DNA from: Lachnoclostridium sp. An169
Lineage (GTDB): Bacteria; Bacillota; Clostridia; Lachnospirales; Lachnospiraceae
DNA: 64,000 nucleotides
NCBI RefSeq assembly: GCF_002160525.1
Contig: NZ_NFKT01000001.1
Span: 186,001-250,000 of the forward strand
Direction of reading: 5' to 3'
Shown: one piece after another, positions 17,649 to 26,067 of the stretch
Layout: every line of letters starts with the position of its first letter
How positions within the stretch are numbered: position 1 is the stretch's first letter
The notes under the pieces: generated by a model
Seen by the model: the letters and a program-made list of their open reading frames with translations, nothing else
Told to the model about the DNA's origin: nothing
Database searches by the model: none
Made by a program: the position numbers and the translations under genes

Positions 17649-18332
17649 ATGGAACTATTTATTGAGCAGTTTCCGATTGTCATTCATTCTCTGAATATCG
17701 GATTCATCCAGACATTAAAACTGTTTTTTGTAACCCTTCTGGGAGCGATCCCGCTGGGGCTTCTGATCGCGTTCGGATCCATGTCCAGATTCCGGCCGGT
17801 CAGCTATCTGATGAAGATCATTGTATGGATCATCAGGGGAACTCCCCTGATGATTCAGCTTCTGATCATTTACTATTTCCCGGGGCTGGTGCTCAACGTA
17901 ACCCTCTGGGTGGGCGAGGAAGGACGTTTCCTTGCCGCTTCCATCGGATTTATCTTTAACTATGCCTGCTATTTCTCGGAGATTTACCGGGGCGGGATCC
18001 AGGGAGTACCCCATGGACAGGAGGAGGCAGGGCTTGTGCTTGGCATGACGAAGAGCCAGATCTTTTTCCGGGTTACGCTGCTTCAGATGATCAAGCGCAT
18101 TGTTCCGCCCATGTCCAACGAGATTATCACGCTGGTCAAGGATACCTCTCTTGCGCGTATCATCGCGCTCCAGGAGATTATCTGGGCCGGGCAGTCCTTC
18201 ATGAAGGGATCCCAGGGAATTTCAGGGGCAATCTGGCCGCTGTTCTTTACCGCCGTGTACTATCTGATCTTCAACGGCATCCTTACGGTACTGCTTGGCA
18301 GACTTGAAAAGAAACTGGATTATTTCCGATAG
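17649..18332 (+). CDS. Amino acid ABC transporter permease
   Basis: A 227-residue inner-membrane permease of the HisM/GlnP type with about five transmembrane helices. The conserved cytoplasmic EAA loop, which contacts the ATPase, is seen around EIYRGGIQGVPHGQEEAGL (about 115-133), followed by FFRVTLLQ. WIIRGTPLMIQL (about 59-70) is the characteristic family segment. It lies 15 bp after the binding-protein gene and 12 bp before the ATPase gene. Confidence 0.95.
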   Translation: MELFIEQFPIVIHSLNIGFIQTLKLFFVTLLGAIPLGLLIAFGSMSRFRPVSYLMKIIVWIIRGTPLMIQLLIIYYFPGLVLNVTLWVGEEGRFLAASIGFIFNYACYFSEIYRGGIQGVPHGQEEAGLVLGMTKSQIFFRVTLLQMIKRIVPPMSNEIITLVKDTSLARIIALQEIIWAGQSFMKGSQGISGAIWPLFFTAVYYLIFNGILTVLLGRLEKKLDYFR

Positions 18333-18344
18333 GAGGTGGACGAC

Positions 18345-19130
18345 ATGGCGATTCTGGAAGTCGAACATTTAAGCAAAAGCTTTGAACAGACAGAAGTCTT
18401 AAAAGATATAACATTTTCTCTGGAAAAGGGACATGTGCTGTCCATCATCGGATCTTCGGGAAGCGGGAAGACCACTCTGCTCCGGTGCCTGAATTTTCTG
18501 GAGAATCCGGGAGGAGGAGTGATCCGGGTAAACGGGGAGACCCTGTTTGACGCGGCAGATCCCTCCACCATGCAGGAGAGCCAGATCCGCAAAAAGCGGC
18601 TTCATTTCGGTCTGGTGTTCCAGTCCTTTAACCTGTTTCCACAGTATACGGCGCTTGGGAATGTGATGCTGGCAAAAGAGCTCCTTGCCAAGGCGCAGCC
18701 GGATTACAAAGCGCGGAAAAAGGAGATCCACGGGGAGATACAGGCGGAGGCGGAGGATCTGCTGCGGCAGATGGGCCTTGCGGACCGGATGAACAACTAT
18801 CCCCACCAGCTTTCCGGCGGACAGTGCCAGCGGGTGGCGATCGCCCGTGCGCTTGCGCTCCGTCCGGATATCCTCTGCTTCGATGAGCCTACATCGGCTC
18901 TGGACCCGGAGCTGACAGGAGAAGTGCTCAAAGTAATCCGCGGGCTGGCGGACGAGGAGACGACGATGATTATCGTCACGCATGAGATGGCATTTGCACG
19001 GGATGTGTCCAGCCAGGTGATCTTTATGGATGACGGGCGCATTCTCGAACACGGCACGCCGTCGGAAGTCTTTGAACATCCGAAGGAGGAGCGGACGAAA
19101 CAGTTCCTTTCCCGGTTTACACAGGGATAA
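18345..19130 (+). CDS. Amino acid ABC transporter ATP-binding protein
   Basis: A 261-residue ABC ATPase with Walker [10 protein letters not shown] (about 36-44), signature [15 protein letters not shown] (about 153-167), Walker [13 protein letters not shown] (about 172-183) and the switch His in IIVTHEM. It belongs to the GlnQ/HisP-type polar amino acid importers and energises the preceding permease. The insert after the Q-loop ([16 protein letters not shown]) is slightly longer than usual. ATG at 18345 is placed 7 bp after AGGAGGT. Confidence 0.95.
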   Translation: MAILEVEHLSKSFEQTEVLKDITFSLEKGHVLSIIGSSGSGKTTLLRCLNFLENPGGGVIRVNGETLFDAADPSTMQESQIRKKRLHFGLVFQSFNLFPQYTALGNVMLAKELLAKAQPDYKARKKEIHGEIQAEAEDLLRQMGLADRMNNYPHQLSGGQCQRVAIARALALRPDILCFDEPTSALDPELTGEVLKVIRGLADEETTMIIVTHEMAFARDVSSQVIFMDDGRILEHGTPSEVFEHPKEERTKQFLSRFTQG

Positions 19131-19290
19131 TTCTGACCGGAGGTTCCAAAGACAGTATGTTGTTCCAAAGACAGCATTTGATACAAAAACGATAAGAAAA
19201 TTAGAAAAAATGCGACTATATATAAGAAGAGGTTATATATGTGCCGCGAATAAAATAATAAGCAGAAAAAGATACGCGGCAGAGGGATTG
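19131..19290 (+). other. Intergenic region between ABC operon and purF
   Basis: No gene is visible. It contains a short direct repeat, GTTCCAAAGACAG followed by TAT or CAT, at about 19143-19158 and 19161-19176, and a GGCAGAGGG hairpin arm that continues to 19307 and overlaps the purF promoter. Confidence 0.5.
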
Positions 19291-19307
19291 TTGATTTTCC
19301 CTCTGCC
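19278..19307 (+). terminator. Hairpin upstream of purF (possible terminator)
   Basis: A 9-bp perfect stem (GGCAGAGGG / CCCTCTGCC) with a 12-nt loop is followed by an AT-rich stretch with few T in a row. It may end the ABC operon transcript. It also overlaps the purF -35 box, so it could be regulatory instead. Confidence 0.45.
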
Positions 19308-19319
19308 TTATATTATAAT
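19291..19319 (+). promoter_or_regulatory. purF promoter
   Basis: TTGATT (19291-19296) and a perfect TATAAT (19314-19319) are spaced by 17 bp, 65 bp before the chosen purF start. Confidence 0.65.
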
Positions 19320-19384
19320 CGAATGTGCAGAATACTCGACGATATTCAAAGAAGAAGAGAAAGGCAGTAAGGTGTAAGAATTGC

Positions 19385-20812
19385 ATGAATGATTTTGAAA
19401 AGATTTCCACGGGACTCGGCGAGGAATGCGGGGTCTTCGGGGCTTATGACATGGACGGGCATGATGTGGCCCCGTCGATTTATTATGGTCTGTTTGCCCT
19501 GCAGCACCGCGGTCAGGAGAGCTGCGGCATCGCTGTGACAGACACAAACGGGCAGCGGAAAGTGATCTCACGCAAAGGTCTGGGACTGGTAAACGAGGTG
19601 TTCAGTGAGGAGACGCTTTCCGAGCTGAAAGGGAATCTGGGAGTCGGCCACGTGCGTTATTCCACAGCGGGGGGAACCCGGGCGGAGAATGCCCAGCCCC
19701 TTGTCATCAACTACGTGAAAGGGACGCTTGCCATCGCACATAACGGTAATCTGGTCAACGCCATTGAACTGCGCCGGGAACTGGAATATACCGGGGCGAT
19801 CTTCCAGACGACCATCGATTCCGAGGTGATCGCGTACCACATCGCAAGAGAGCGGCTCAACACCCCGAAGGCGGAGGATGCGGTGAAAAATGCGATGCGC
19901 AAGATCAAGGGGGCATATGCCCTTGTTGTCAGCAGTCCGAGAAAGATGATCGGCGCGAGAGATCCCTTCGGACTGAAGCCTCTGTGCATCGGAAAGAGGG
20001 ACAATACCTGGTTCCTGGCGTCCGAGAGCTGCGCGATTGCGGCAGTGGATGCGGAGTTTGTCCGGGATGTGAGACCGGGAGAGATTGTCACTATTACAAA
20101 GGAAGGGATTACCTCGGACATGTCCATGGCGCTTCCGGCGGAAAAAGAGGCGAGATGTATATTTGAATACATTTATTTCGCCAGAATGGACAGCACCATC
20201 GACGGAGTGAATGTTTACCATTCCCGGATCCTTGCAGGAAAGGCTCTGGCCAGATCCTATCCGGTTGAGGCGGACCTTGTCGTAGGCGTGCCGGATTCCG
20301 GTCTGGTGGCTGCAAGAGGATATTCGGAGGAGTCCGGCATCCCCGGCGGTATGGCATTTCACAAGAACAGCTATGTCGGGCGTACTTTCATCAAGCCGAA
20401 GCAGAGCGACCGGGAATCCAGCGTCAGGATCAAGCTGAACGTGATACCGGAGGTTGTGAGAGGGAAGCGGATCGTCATGGTGGATGACTCCATTGTGAGA
20501 GGAACGACCTGTGCCAACATTATCCGCATGCTGAAAAAGGCAGGGGCCACGGAGGTCCATGTGCGGATCAGCTCGCCGCCGTTTCTGCATCCCTGCTATT
20601 TCGGAACTGACGTACCCTCCAACGAACAGCTTATCGCCCATTCCCACACAACGGAGGAGATCCGGAAGATGATCGGGGCGGACTCTCTGGGATACATGGA
20701 GATCAGCAAGCTCAAAGACATGGTAGGCGACCTGCATTACTGTGACGCATGTTTTACCGGAAACTACCCCATGGAAGTCCCCGGCAGAGACATCAGCCAC
20801 GCATTTGAGTAG
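19385..20812 (+). CDS. purF: Amidophosphoribosyltransferase
   Basis: A 475-residue glutamine PRPP amidotransferase, the first committed step of purine synthesis. Starting at ATG 19385 gives a 14-residue propeptide ending EE before the catalytic Cys15 (CGVFGAYD), the arrangement of the self-processed Bacillus-type enzyme. The Ntn glutaminase domain spans about 15-240. The phosphoribosyltransferase domain follows, with the PRPP loop VMVDDSIVRGTT (about 360-371). C-terminal CDACFTGNYP matches the cysteines that bind the 4Fe-4S cluster in this class, which makes the enzyme oxygen-sensitive. The next gene is purB. Confidence 0.95.
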   Translation: MNDFEKISTGLGEECGVFGAYDMDGHDVAPSIYYGLFALQHRGQESCGIAVTDTNGQRKVISRKGLGLVNEVFSEETLSELKGNLGVGHVRYSTAGGTRAENAQPLVINYVKGTLAIAHNGNLVNAIELRRELEYTGAIFQTTIDSEVIAYHIARERLNTPKAEDAVKNAMRKIKGAYALVVSSPRKMIGARDPFGLKPLCIGKRDNTWFLASESCAIAAVDAEFVRDVRPGEIVTITKEGITSDMSMALPAEKEARCIFEYIYFARMDSTIDGVNVYHSRILAGKALARSYPVEADLVVGVPDSGLVAARGYSEESGIPGGMAFHKNSYVGRTFIKPKQSDRESSVRIKLNVIPEVVRGKRIVMVDDSIVRGTTCANIIRMLKKAGATEVHVRISSPPFLHPCYFGTDVPSNEQLIAHSHTTEEIRKMIGADSLGYMEISKLKDMVGDLHYCDACFTGNYPMEVPGRDISHAFE

Positions 20813-20813
20813 A

Positions 20814-20880
20814 GCACCTGGCGAGGTCTCTTCAAGCTTAGGGAGCGGATGCTACCCTGAAAGGCACTTGATGCCCAACA
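20814..20880 (+). repeat. Structured intergenic element, copy before purB
   Basis: Its first 28 bases (20814-20841, GCACCTGGCGAGGTCTC...) match the element before tpiA (45349-45376) at 24 of 28 positions, and the four differences are all transitions. It fills most of the purF-purB gap and ends with a small GGCA/TGCC hairpin. Confidence 0.6.
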
Positions 20881-20901
20881 TTCAGAAAAGGAGAAAGAAT
20901 T

Positions 20902-22335
20902 ATGAACCACGACCGTTATATCAGCCCGCTCTCCGAGCGCTATGCAAGCAAGGAGATGCAGTACATCTTTTCACAGGACAAGAAGTTCCGGACATGGAGG
21001 AGACTCTGGATCGCCCTGGCGGAGACGGAGCGGGAACTGGGACTCAATATTACCGAGGAGCAGATCGATGAGCTGAAAGCCCATGCAGACGATATCAACT
21101 ATGAGGTGGCGAAGGAGCGGGAAAAGGTAGTGCGCCACGACGTTATGTCCCATGTCTATGCATACGGGGTGCAGTGCCCGAAGGCGAAAGGAATCATCCA
21201 TCTGGGTGCGACTTCCTGCTATGTGGGAGACAATACGGATATTATCATCATGGCGGAGGCGCTCCGTCTGGTGAGAAAGAAACTGATCAATGTGATCGCG
21301 GAGCTGGCGGATTTCGCTGATACCTACAAGGCACAGCCGACGCTGGCATTTACCCACTTTCAGCCGGCGCAGCCTACCACGGTAGGAAAGAGGGCAACGC
21401 TCTGGATGCAGGAGTTTGAGATGGATCTGGAAGATCTGGACTATGTGCTGGGAAGCTTAAAGCTTCTGGGATCCAAGGGAACCACAGGGACGCAGGCAAG
21501 TTTCCTGGAGCTCTTTGACGGTGACCAGGAGAAGATTGACCGGATTGACCCCATGATCGCAGAGAAGATGGGATTCAAGGCATGCTATCCGGTGTCCGGA
21601 CAGACCTATTCCCGGAAGGTGGATACGAGAGTGCTGAATGTCCTGGCGGGAATTGCAGCCAGCGCCCACAAGTTCTCCAACGATATCCGTCTTCTGCAGC
21701 ACCTCAAGGAGATTGAGGAGCCTTTCGAGAAGACACAGATCGGCTCTTCTGCCATGGCATACAAGAGAAATCCGATGCGCAGTGAGAGAATCGCCTCCCT
21801 GTCCCGCTATGTGATGATCGATGCACTGAATCCGGCCATCACTTCGGCAACCCAGTGGTTTGAGAGAACCCTGGATGACTCGGCGAACAAGCGGCTCAGC
21901 GTGCCGGAGGGATTCCTGGCTGTGGACGGAATCCTTGACCTGTGCCTGAATGTGGTGGATGGGCTTGTTGTCTACCCGAAAGTGATCGAGAAGCATCTCA
22001 TGGCAGAACTTCCGTTCATGGCGACGGAAAATATCATGATGGATGCGGTGAAGGCAGGCGGAGACCGTCAGGAACTCCACGAGAGAATCCGTGAGCTCTC
22101 CATGGAAGCCGGGAAAAATGTGAAAGAGAAAGGGCTTGACAATAATCTCCTGGAACTGATCGCAGCAGATCCGGCGTTCAACATGAGTCTGGAGGATCTG
22201 AAAAAGACGATGGAGCCTGCAAGATATGTGGGACGCGCAAAGGAGCAGGTGGAGATGTACCTCACCCGTGTGATCCGTCCTCTTCTTGAGGAGAACAGAG
22301 ACGAGCTCGGCATGAAAGCCGAAATCAACGTATAA
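20902..22335 (+). CDS. purB: Adenylosuccinate lyase
   Basis: A 477-residue fumarase/aspartase-superfamily lyase that cleaves SAICAR and adenylosuccinate in purine synthesis. The family signature SSAMAYKRNPMRSERI is at about 285-300 and carries the flexible catalytic loop. HLGATSCYVGDNTD (about 94-107) and THFQPAQPTTVGKRA (about 151-165) hold the catalytic histidine and neighbours. The length fits the longer PurB subgroup. It starts at ATG after AAGGAG and is followed by a terminator, so it ends the purF-purB operon. Confidence 0.95.
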   Translation: MNHDRYISPLSERYASKEMQYIFSQDKKFRTWRRLWIALAETERELGLNITEEQIDELKAHADDINYEVAKEREKVVRHDVMSHVYAYGVQCPKAKGIIHLGATSCYVGDNTDIIIMAEALRLVRKKLINVIAELADFADTYKAQPTLAFTHFQPAQPTTVGKRATLWMQEFEMDLEDLDYVLGSLKLLGSKGTTGTQASFLELFDGDQEKIDRIDPMIAEKMGFKACYPVSGQTYSRKVDTRVLNVLAGIAASAHKFSNDIRLLQHLKEIEEPFEKTQIGSSAMAYKRNPMRSERIASLSRYVMIDALNPAITSATQWFERTLDDSANKRLSVPEGFLAVDGILDLCLNVVDGLVVYPKVIEKHLMAELPFMATENIMMDAVKAGGDRQELHERIRELSMEAGKNVKEKGLDNNLLELIAADPAFNMSLEDLKKTMEPARYVGRAKEQVEMYLTRVIRPLLEENRDELGMKAEINV

Positions 22336-22376
22336 TCGGGCTTTTGGAAGCCGGAAAACAGAATAACTGAAATGGC

Positions 22377-22414
22377 AAAGGAATGTTGCAGCGGCATTGT
22401 GACATTCCTTTTTC
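22377..22414 (+). terminator. Terminator after purB
   Basis: A 10-bp stem, AAAGGAATGT / ACATTCCTTT, with a 15-nt G/C-rich loop is followed by a T run. Confidence 0.8.
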
Positions 22415-22489
22415 TCTGATACTTTATCCGGGTAAAGTACGGGAGCGGTTTCCCGGAGAAGAAATGTGGTGGAGAAGGGACTGAAAGGT

Positions 22490-23674
22490 ATGGAATGGTG
22501 TGAGGAACTTTACAGCGGAACGGATATGGGCTCGCTTTTGAGGAGAATCGCAAGAACTGCGGCGGTTGCTCTTGTGCTCTGTCTGCTTTCTGTTGCCGTA
22601 TGTGCGGAACCATTGGAAAAAGCGGAGGGGATAGCCGGAATAATTCTGCCGGGAAGCGGACGCATATGCGGGAATACAATTGCGGCAGACAGAGCTGTGG
22701 CTCTCAGTGATATTGCGGTTCCGGAACTCCCGGCAGAAGTTTCCGGTGATGTGCAGAATCAGAATATTGCAGCGGAAATTGCCGTGGATGTACCGGGAGA
22801 AGCAGAAAAGGACCTGAGCGGTGAAAAGGCGGCCGGGGCGCGGAATATTCCCGCGGCGGACCTCCCTGCAGGAGTTCCGGATGCTCCAGGGGCAGATCTT
22901 CCATCAGATATAACAGATCTCCCTGCGGCGGATCTCCCCGGGGCTGACATCCCCTCGGATGTGCCGGACGCGCCGGGAGCGGATCTCCCCTCGGATGTGC
23001 CGGATCTCCCCGGAACCGATATTCCTTCGGATGTGCCGGATGCACCCGGAACCGATATTCCTTCGGATGCGCCGGATGCGCCCGGAGCCGATATTCCTTC
23101 GGATGTGCCGGATGTCCCCGCATCCGACAGCGGAGAGAATGTGCTGCCTGATACACCGGTGGATACAGAGCCCGGCGGGGCGGGCACAGACCCGGAGCAT
23201 GCCGGCGCCGTGAACGTGGGCGGATTCCTTGTCAGCGAATCCGGTATGATCTGTGGAATCGCGGATGTGGATACGGCAGTGGTGGACGGATATATGGAGC
23301 TGCCGTCGGAAGGATGCAGCGGAATTGCAAGAGGTGCTTTTGCCGGTGCGGCGGCAGAGATCTCGGAAGTCTATATCCCGGCGAACATTACTTATGCGGA
23401 AGAAGGCGCCTTCCTCGGAACAGACGCCATGCTCTGGTTCGAGACGGAGGCTTCCGGCGGTTCGCTTTTTGCTTCGGACGGAGTACTTTATGCGGACGAC
23501 GGTGCCTGTCTGCTGGCATTTCCCGCCGGAAGAGTGGGATTCTTTCTTCTGCCGTCACATGTAGAACGCCTGGCAGATGACGCGTTTGCGGGAACGATGC
23601 TGGAGATGGTGGACGCCAGAAAGGGAAATGTCACCGATACGGGCAATCTTCCGGCAGATAAGATCATGCTTTGA
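22490..23674 (+). CDS. Secreted protein with Pro/Asp-rich repeats and a leucine-rich-repeat-like C-terminus
   Basis: A 394-residue putative exported protein. A basic, hydrophobic segment (about 13-37, RRIARTAAVALVLCLLSV) is a signal peptide or anchor, and the next part is Ala/Gly/Pro-rich. Residues about 135-212 repeat a 12-residue unit, ADIPSDVPDAPG with small variations, about six times. The last 130 residues recall BspA-type leucine-rich repeats (SEVYIPANITYAEEGAFLG, HVERLADDAFAG). No LPXTG motif is present. ATG 22490 lies 9 bp after GAGAAGGGA; an upstream GTG (22466) and downstream ATG (22526) are alternatives. The function is unknown; a surface or matrix role is a guess. Confidence 0.7.
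   Translation: MEWCEELYSGTDMGSLLRRIARTAAVALVLCLLSVAVCAEPLEKAEGIAGIILPGSGRICGNTIAADRAVALSDIAVPELPAEVSGDVQNQNIAAEIAVDVPGEAEKDLSGEKAAGARNIPAADLPAGVPDAPGADLPSDITDLPAADLPGADIPSDVPDAPGADLPSDVPDLPGTDIPSDVPDAPGTDIPSDAPDAPGADIPSDVPDVPASDSGENVLPDTPVDTEPGGAGTDPEHAGAVNVGGFLVSESGMICGIADVDTAVVDGYMELPSEGCSGIARGAFAGAAAEISEVYIPANITYAEEGAFLGTDAMLWFETEASGGSLFASDGVLYADDGACLLAFPAGRVGFFLLPSHVERLADDAFAGTMLEMVDARKGNVTDTGNLPADKIML
22890..23125 (+). repeat. 36-bp tandem repeat inside the secreted protein gene
   Basis: About six imperfect 36-bp units, each with CCTTCGGATGTGCCGGA or a close variant, encode the 12-residue Pro/Asp repeat. The reading frame is kept throughout. Confidence 0.85.
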
Positions 23675-23693
23675 TATCTGTGTGTTTTGTTTA

Positions 23694-23722
23694 TTGAACT
23701 ATCCCGGGATATGCTTTATAAT
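23694..23722 (+). promoter_or_regulatory. Promoter of the sirtuin-like/gltX/helicase operon
   Basis: TTGAAC (23694-23699), a 17-bp spacer and a perfect TATAAT (23717-23722) lie 77 bp before the GTG start at 23800. Confidence 0.75.
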
Positions 23723-23799
23723 AGCAGATGAGCCGGGAGCACAAAAAGCGCGCTTTGCCGTCTGGAAAAGCTGTCTGGCTTCAGAAGGAGGGATGGGCT

Positions 23800-24570
23800 G
23801 TGAGAGAGAAGAACATGCTCCGGATTCTGGAGAAAAGCAGATATACAGTTGTCTTAAGCGGAATCGGGATGATGCAGGAGAGCGGATATCCGCTTTTGAG
23901 AGACGGAGAAGAATCCTACGATATCGAGGAAAAATACGGGTACTCTTTTGAGGAAATATTCAACAGCGGATTTTATTCCGCCAGAAAAGAACTCTTTTTC
24001 AAGTTCTATAAGGAAGTGATCCTGAAGGCTGCGGAGAATCCTCCGGGAGCCGGCTTTTATGATCTGAAGAAGCTTCAGGATTTCGGGCTGGTACAGTCGA
24101 TTATCACCCGTCGGATCGCCGGGCTTGAAGACCGTGCGGGGTGCAGGAATGTCCTGAATCTGAAGGGGACGGTTTTTGACAATGTCTGCCCGTCCTGCGG
24201 CAGGCATTACTCTGTGGAATATGTGAAGAATGCCAGAGGGGTTCCTCTGTGTGAGAAGTGCCTTACCGCGCTGAGACCCCAGGTATGCCTTTTCGGAGAG
24301 ATGATCGACAACAGCCTTATGACGAAAGCGGCGGAAGAGATTGCAAAGGCAGATGTACTGCTTGTTCTCGGAACAAACCTGAGCACTCCGCTGTGCTCAC
24401 AGATGCTTCAGTACTATACGGGGACGAACCTGATCCTTGTGGAGGAGATGGAACACTATACGGATCAGCAGGCGGATATTGTGATCCGCAGCCGGTGCGA
24501 TGATTTTCTGGAGCAGATAGCGGCGGAGTATGAAAGAGAAAATATGGACCAGATTGGAGAAAAGAAATGA
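23800..24570 (+). CDS. Sirtuin-fold (SIR2-like) protein with degenerate active site
   Basis: A 256-residue protein with the SIR2 architecture: a Rossmann start [20 protein letters not shown] (17-36), a zinc ribbon with CPSC (130-133) and CEKC (151-154), and a later VLVLGTNLS. The catalytic residues are not kept. GAGIS reads GIGMM, the QNID motif reads RRIA (about 105-108), and the catalytic His position is Lys122 (LNLKGTV). Normal sirtuin deacetylase chemistry is therefore unlikely; NAD or ADP-ribose binding is possible. GTG 23800 is supported by AGGAGG 8 bp upstream. It overlaps gltX by 4 bp (ATGA). Confidence 0.8.
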   Translation: MREKNMLRILEKSRYTVVLSGIGMMQESGYPLLRDGEESYDIEEKYGYSFEEIFNSGFYSARKELFFKFYKEVILKAAENPPGAGFYDLKKLQDFGLVQSIITRRIAGLEDRAGCRNVLNLKGTVFDNVCPSCGRHYSVEYVKNARGVPLCEKCLTALRPQVCLFGEMIDNSLMTKAAEEIAKADVLLVLGTNLSTPLCSQMLQYYTGTNLILVEEMEHYTDQQADIVIRSRCDDFLEQIAAEYERENMDQIGEKK

Positions 24571-26036
24571 ACGGAAAAGTAAGAACCAGATTTGCACCCA
24601 GTCCTACGGGGAGGATGCATGTCGGAAACCTGCGGACGGCGCTGTACGCCTATCTGATTGCAAAGCATGAAGGTGGGGATTTTATCCTCCGTGTGGAGGA
24701 CACGGACCAGGAGCGGTTCGTGGAAGGCGCCCTGGACATTATATACAGAACACTGGAAAAGACCGGGCTGATTCACGATGAAGGACCGGACCGGGACGGC
24801 GGATACGGACCCTATGTGCAGAGCGAGAGAAATGCGCAGGGGATCTATCTGAAATATGCGAAACAGCTGGTGGAACAGGGAGATGCCTACTACTGCTTCT
24901 GCGACAAGGAGCGTCTGGAGTCCCTGAAAACATCGGTATCCGATGACGGCACGGACATTGTGGTTTATGACAAGCACTGCCTGGGATTAAGCCGGGAGGA
25001 AGTGGAGGCGAATCTGGCGGCAGGAAAGCCGTGGGTGATCCGCCTGAACGTGCCAAATGAAGGAGAAACTACCTTCCACGATGAGATTTACGGAGATATC
25101 ACTGTGCCGAACAATGAGCTGGATGATATGATCCTGATCAAGTCGGATGGATTTCCGACCTATAATTTTGCCAATGTGGTGGACGACCATCTCATGAAGA
25201 TCACCCATGTGGTGCGGGGCAATGAATATCTTTCCTCTGCACCCAAGTATAACCGGCTTTACGAGGCATTCGGCTGGGAAGTCCCGGTATACGTTCACTG
25301 TCCGCTGATTACGGATGAGAACCACAAGAAACTGAGCAAACGCTGCGGTCACTCCTCCTATGAGGACCTGATCGATCAGGGCTTCGTCTCGGAAGCGGTG
25401 GTCAATTATGTGGCGCTGCTCGGGTGGTGTCCGTCGGACAACCGTGAGATTTTCTCGCTGGAGGAGCTTGTGGAGGCGTTCGATTACCGCCATATGAGCA
25501 AATCACCGGCAGTGTTTGACATTGTAAAGCTGAAGTGGATGAACGGAGAATATTTAAAGGCCATGGATTTCGAGAAATTCTATGAGATGGCAGAGCCTTA
25601 CATCCGCCGCGTTGTGACAAAAGATTATGATCTCAGAAAGATTGCGGCGCTGGTGAAGACGAGAATTGAGATATTCCCGGATATCTGTGAGCAGATCGAC
25701 TTTTTTGAGGAGCTCCCATCCTACGATACGGCGCTCTATAACCATAAGAAGATGAAGACGGATCCGCAGAAAGCGCTTGAGCTTTTAAGAGAGGTGCTTC
25801 CGGTTCTGGAGGAGCAGGAAGACTACAGCAACGATGCGCTCTTCGAGACGCTGAAAGCATTTGCAGGAGAAAAAGGATACAAGATCGGCTATGTGATGTG
25901 GCCTATCCGGACGGCGGTTTCCGGAAAGCAGAATACGCCGGGAGGAGCAACCGAGATCATGGAAGTGCTTCAGAAGGAGGAATCTCTCAGAAGAATCGGG
26001 CTTGGAATCCGAAAGCTTGAGGAGGAGCTCGGCTGA
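24567..26036 (+). CDS. gltX: Glutamate--tRNA ligase
   Basis: A 489-residue class I aminoacyl-tRNA synthetase charging tRNA-Glu (and possibly tRNA-Gln where an amidotransferase operates). The HIGH-type motif is [19 protein letters not shown] (about 10-28), and the KMSKS-type motif is KLSKRCG (about 255-261). The catalytic domain spans about 1-320, followed by a helical anticodon-binding domain. The ATG overlaps the sirtuin-like gene by 4 bp, so the two are translationally coupled. Confidence 0.96.
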   Translation: MNGKVRTRFAPSPTGRMHVGNLRTALYAYLIAKHEGGDFILRVEDTDQERFVEGALDIIYRTLEKTGLIHDEGPDRDGGYGPYVQSERNAQGIYLKYAKQLVEQGDAYYCFCDKERLESLKTSVSDDGTDIVVYDKHCLGLSREEVEANLAAGKPWVIRLNVPNEGETTFHDEIYGDITVPNNELDDMILIKSDGFPTYNFANVVDDHLMKITHVVRGNEYLSSAPKYNRLYEAFGWEVPVYVHCPLITDENHKKLSKRCGHSSYEDLIDQGFVSEAVVNYVALLGWCPSDNREIFSLEELVEAFDYRHMSKSPAVFDIVKLKWMNGEYLKAMDFEKFYEMAEPYIRRVVTKDYDLRKIAALVKTRIEIFPDICEQIDFFEELPSYDTALYNHKKMKTDPQKALELLREVLPVLEEQEDYSNDALFETLKAFAGEKGYKIGYVMWPIRTAVSGKQNTPGGATEIMEVLQKEESLRRIGLGIRKLEEELG

Positions 26037-26067
26037 GCCGGGAAGGATTCGGTACAGAAAGGACATC

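Noticed and set aside
19131..19384. A purine riboswitch before purF
   Set aside because: The three-stem aptamer pattern is not visible; only one hairpin overlapping the promoter is present.
22890..23125. 36-bp repeats considered as a CRISPR array
   Set aside because: They are in frame in a protein gene, contiguous and code for a regular peptide repeat.
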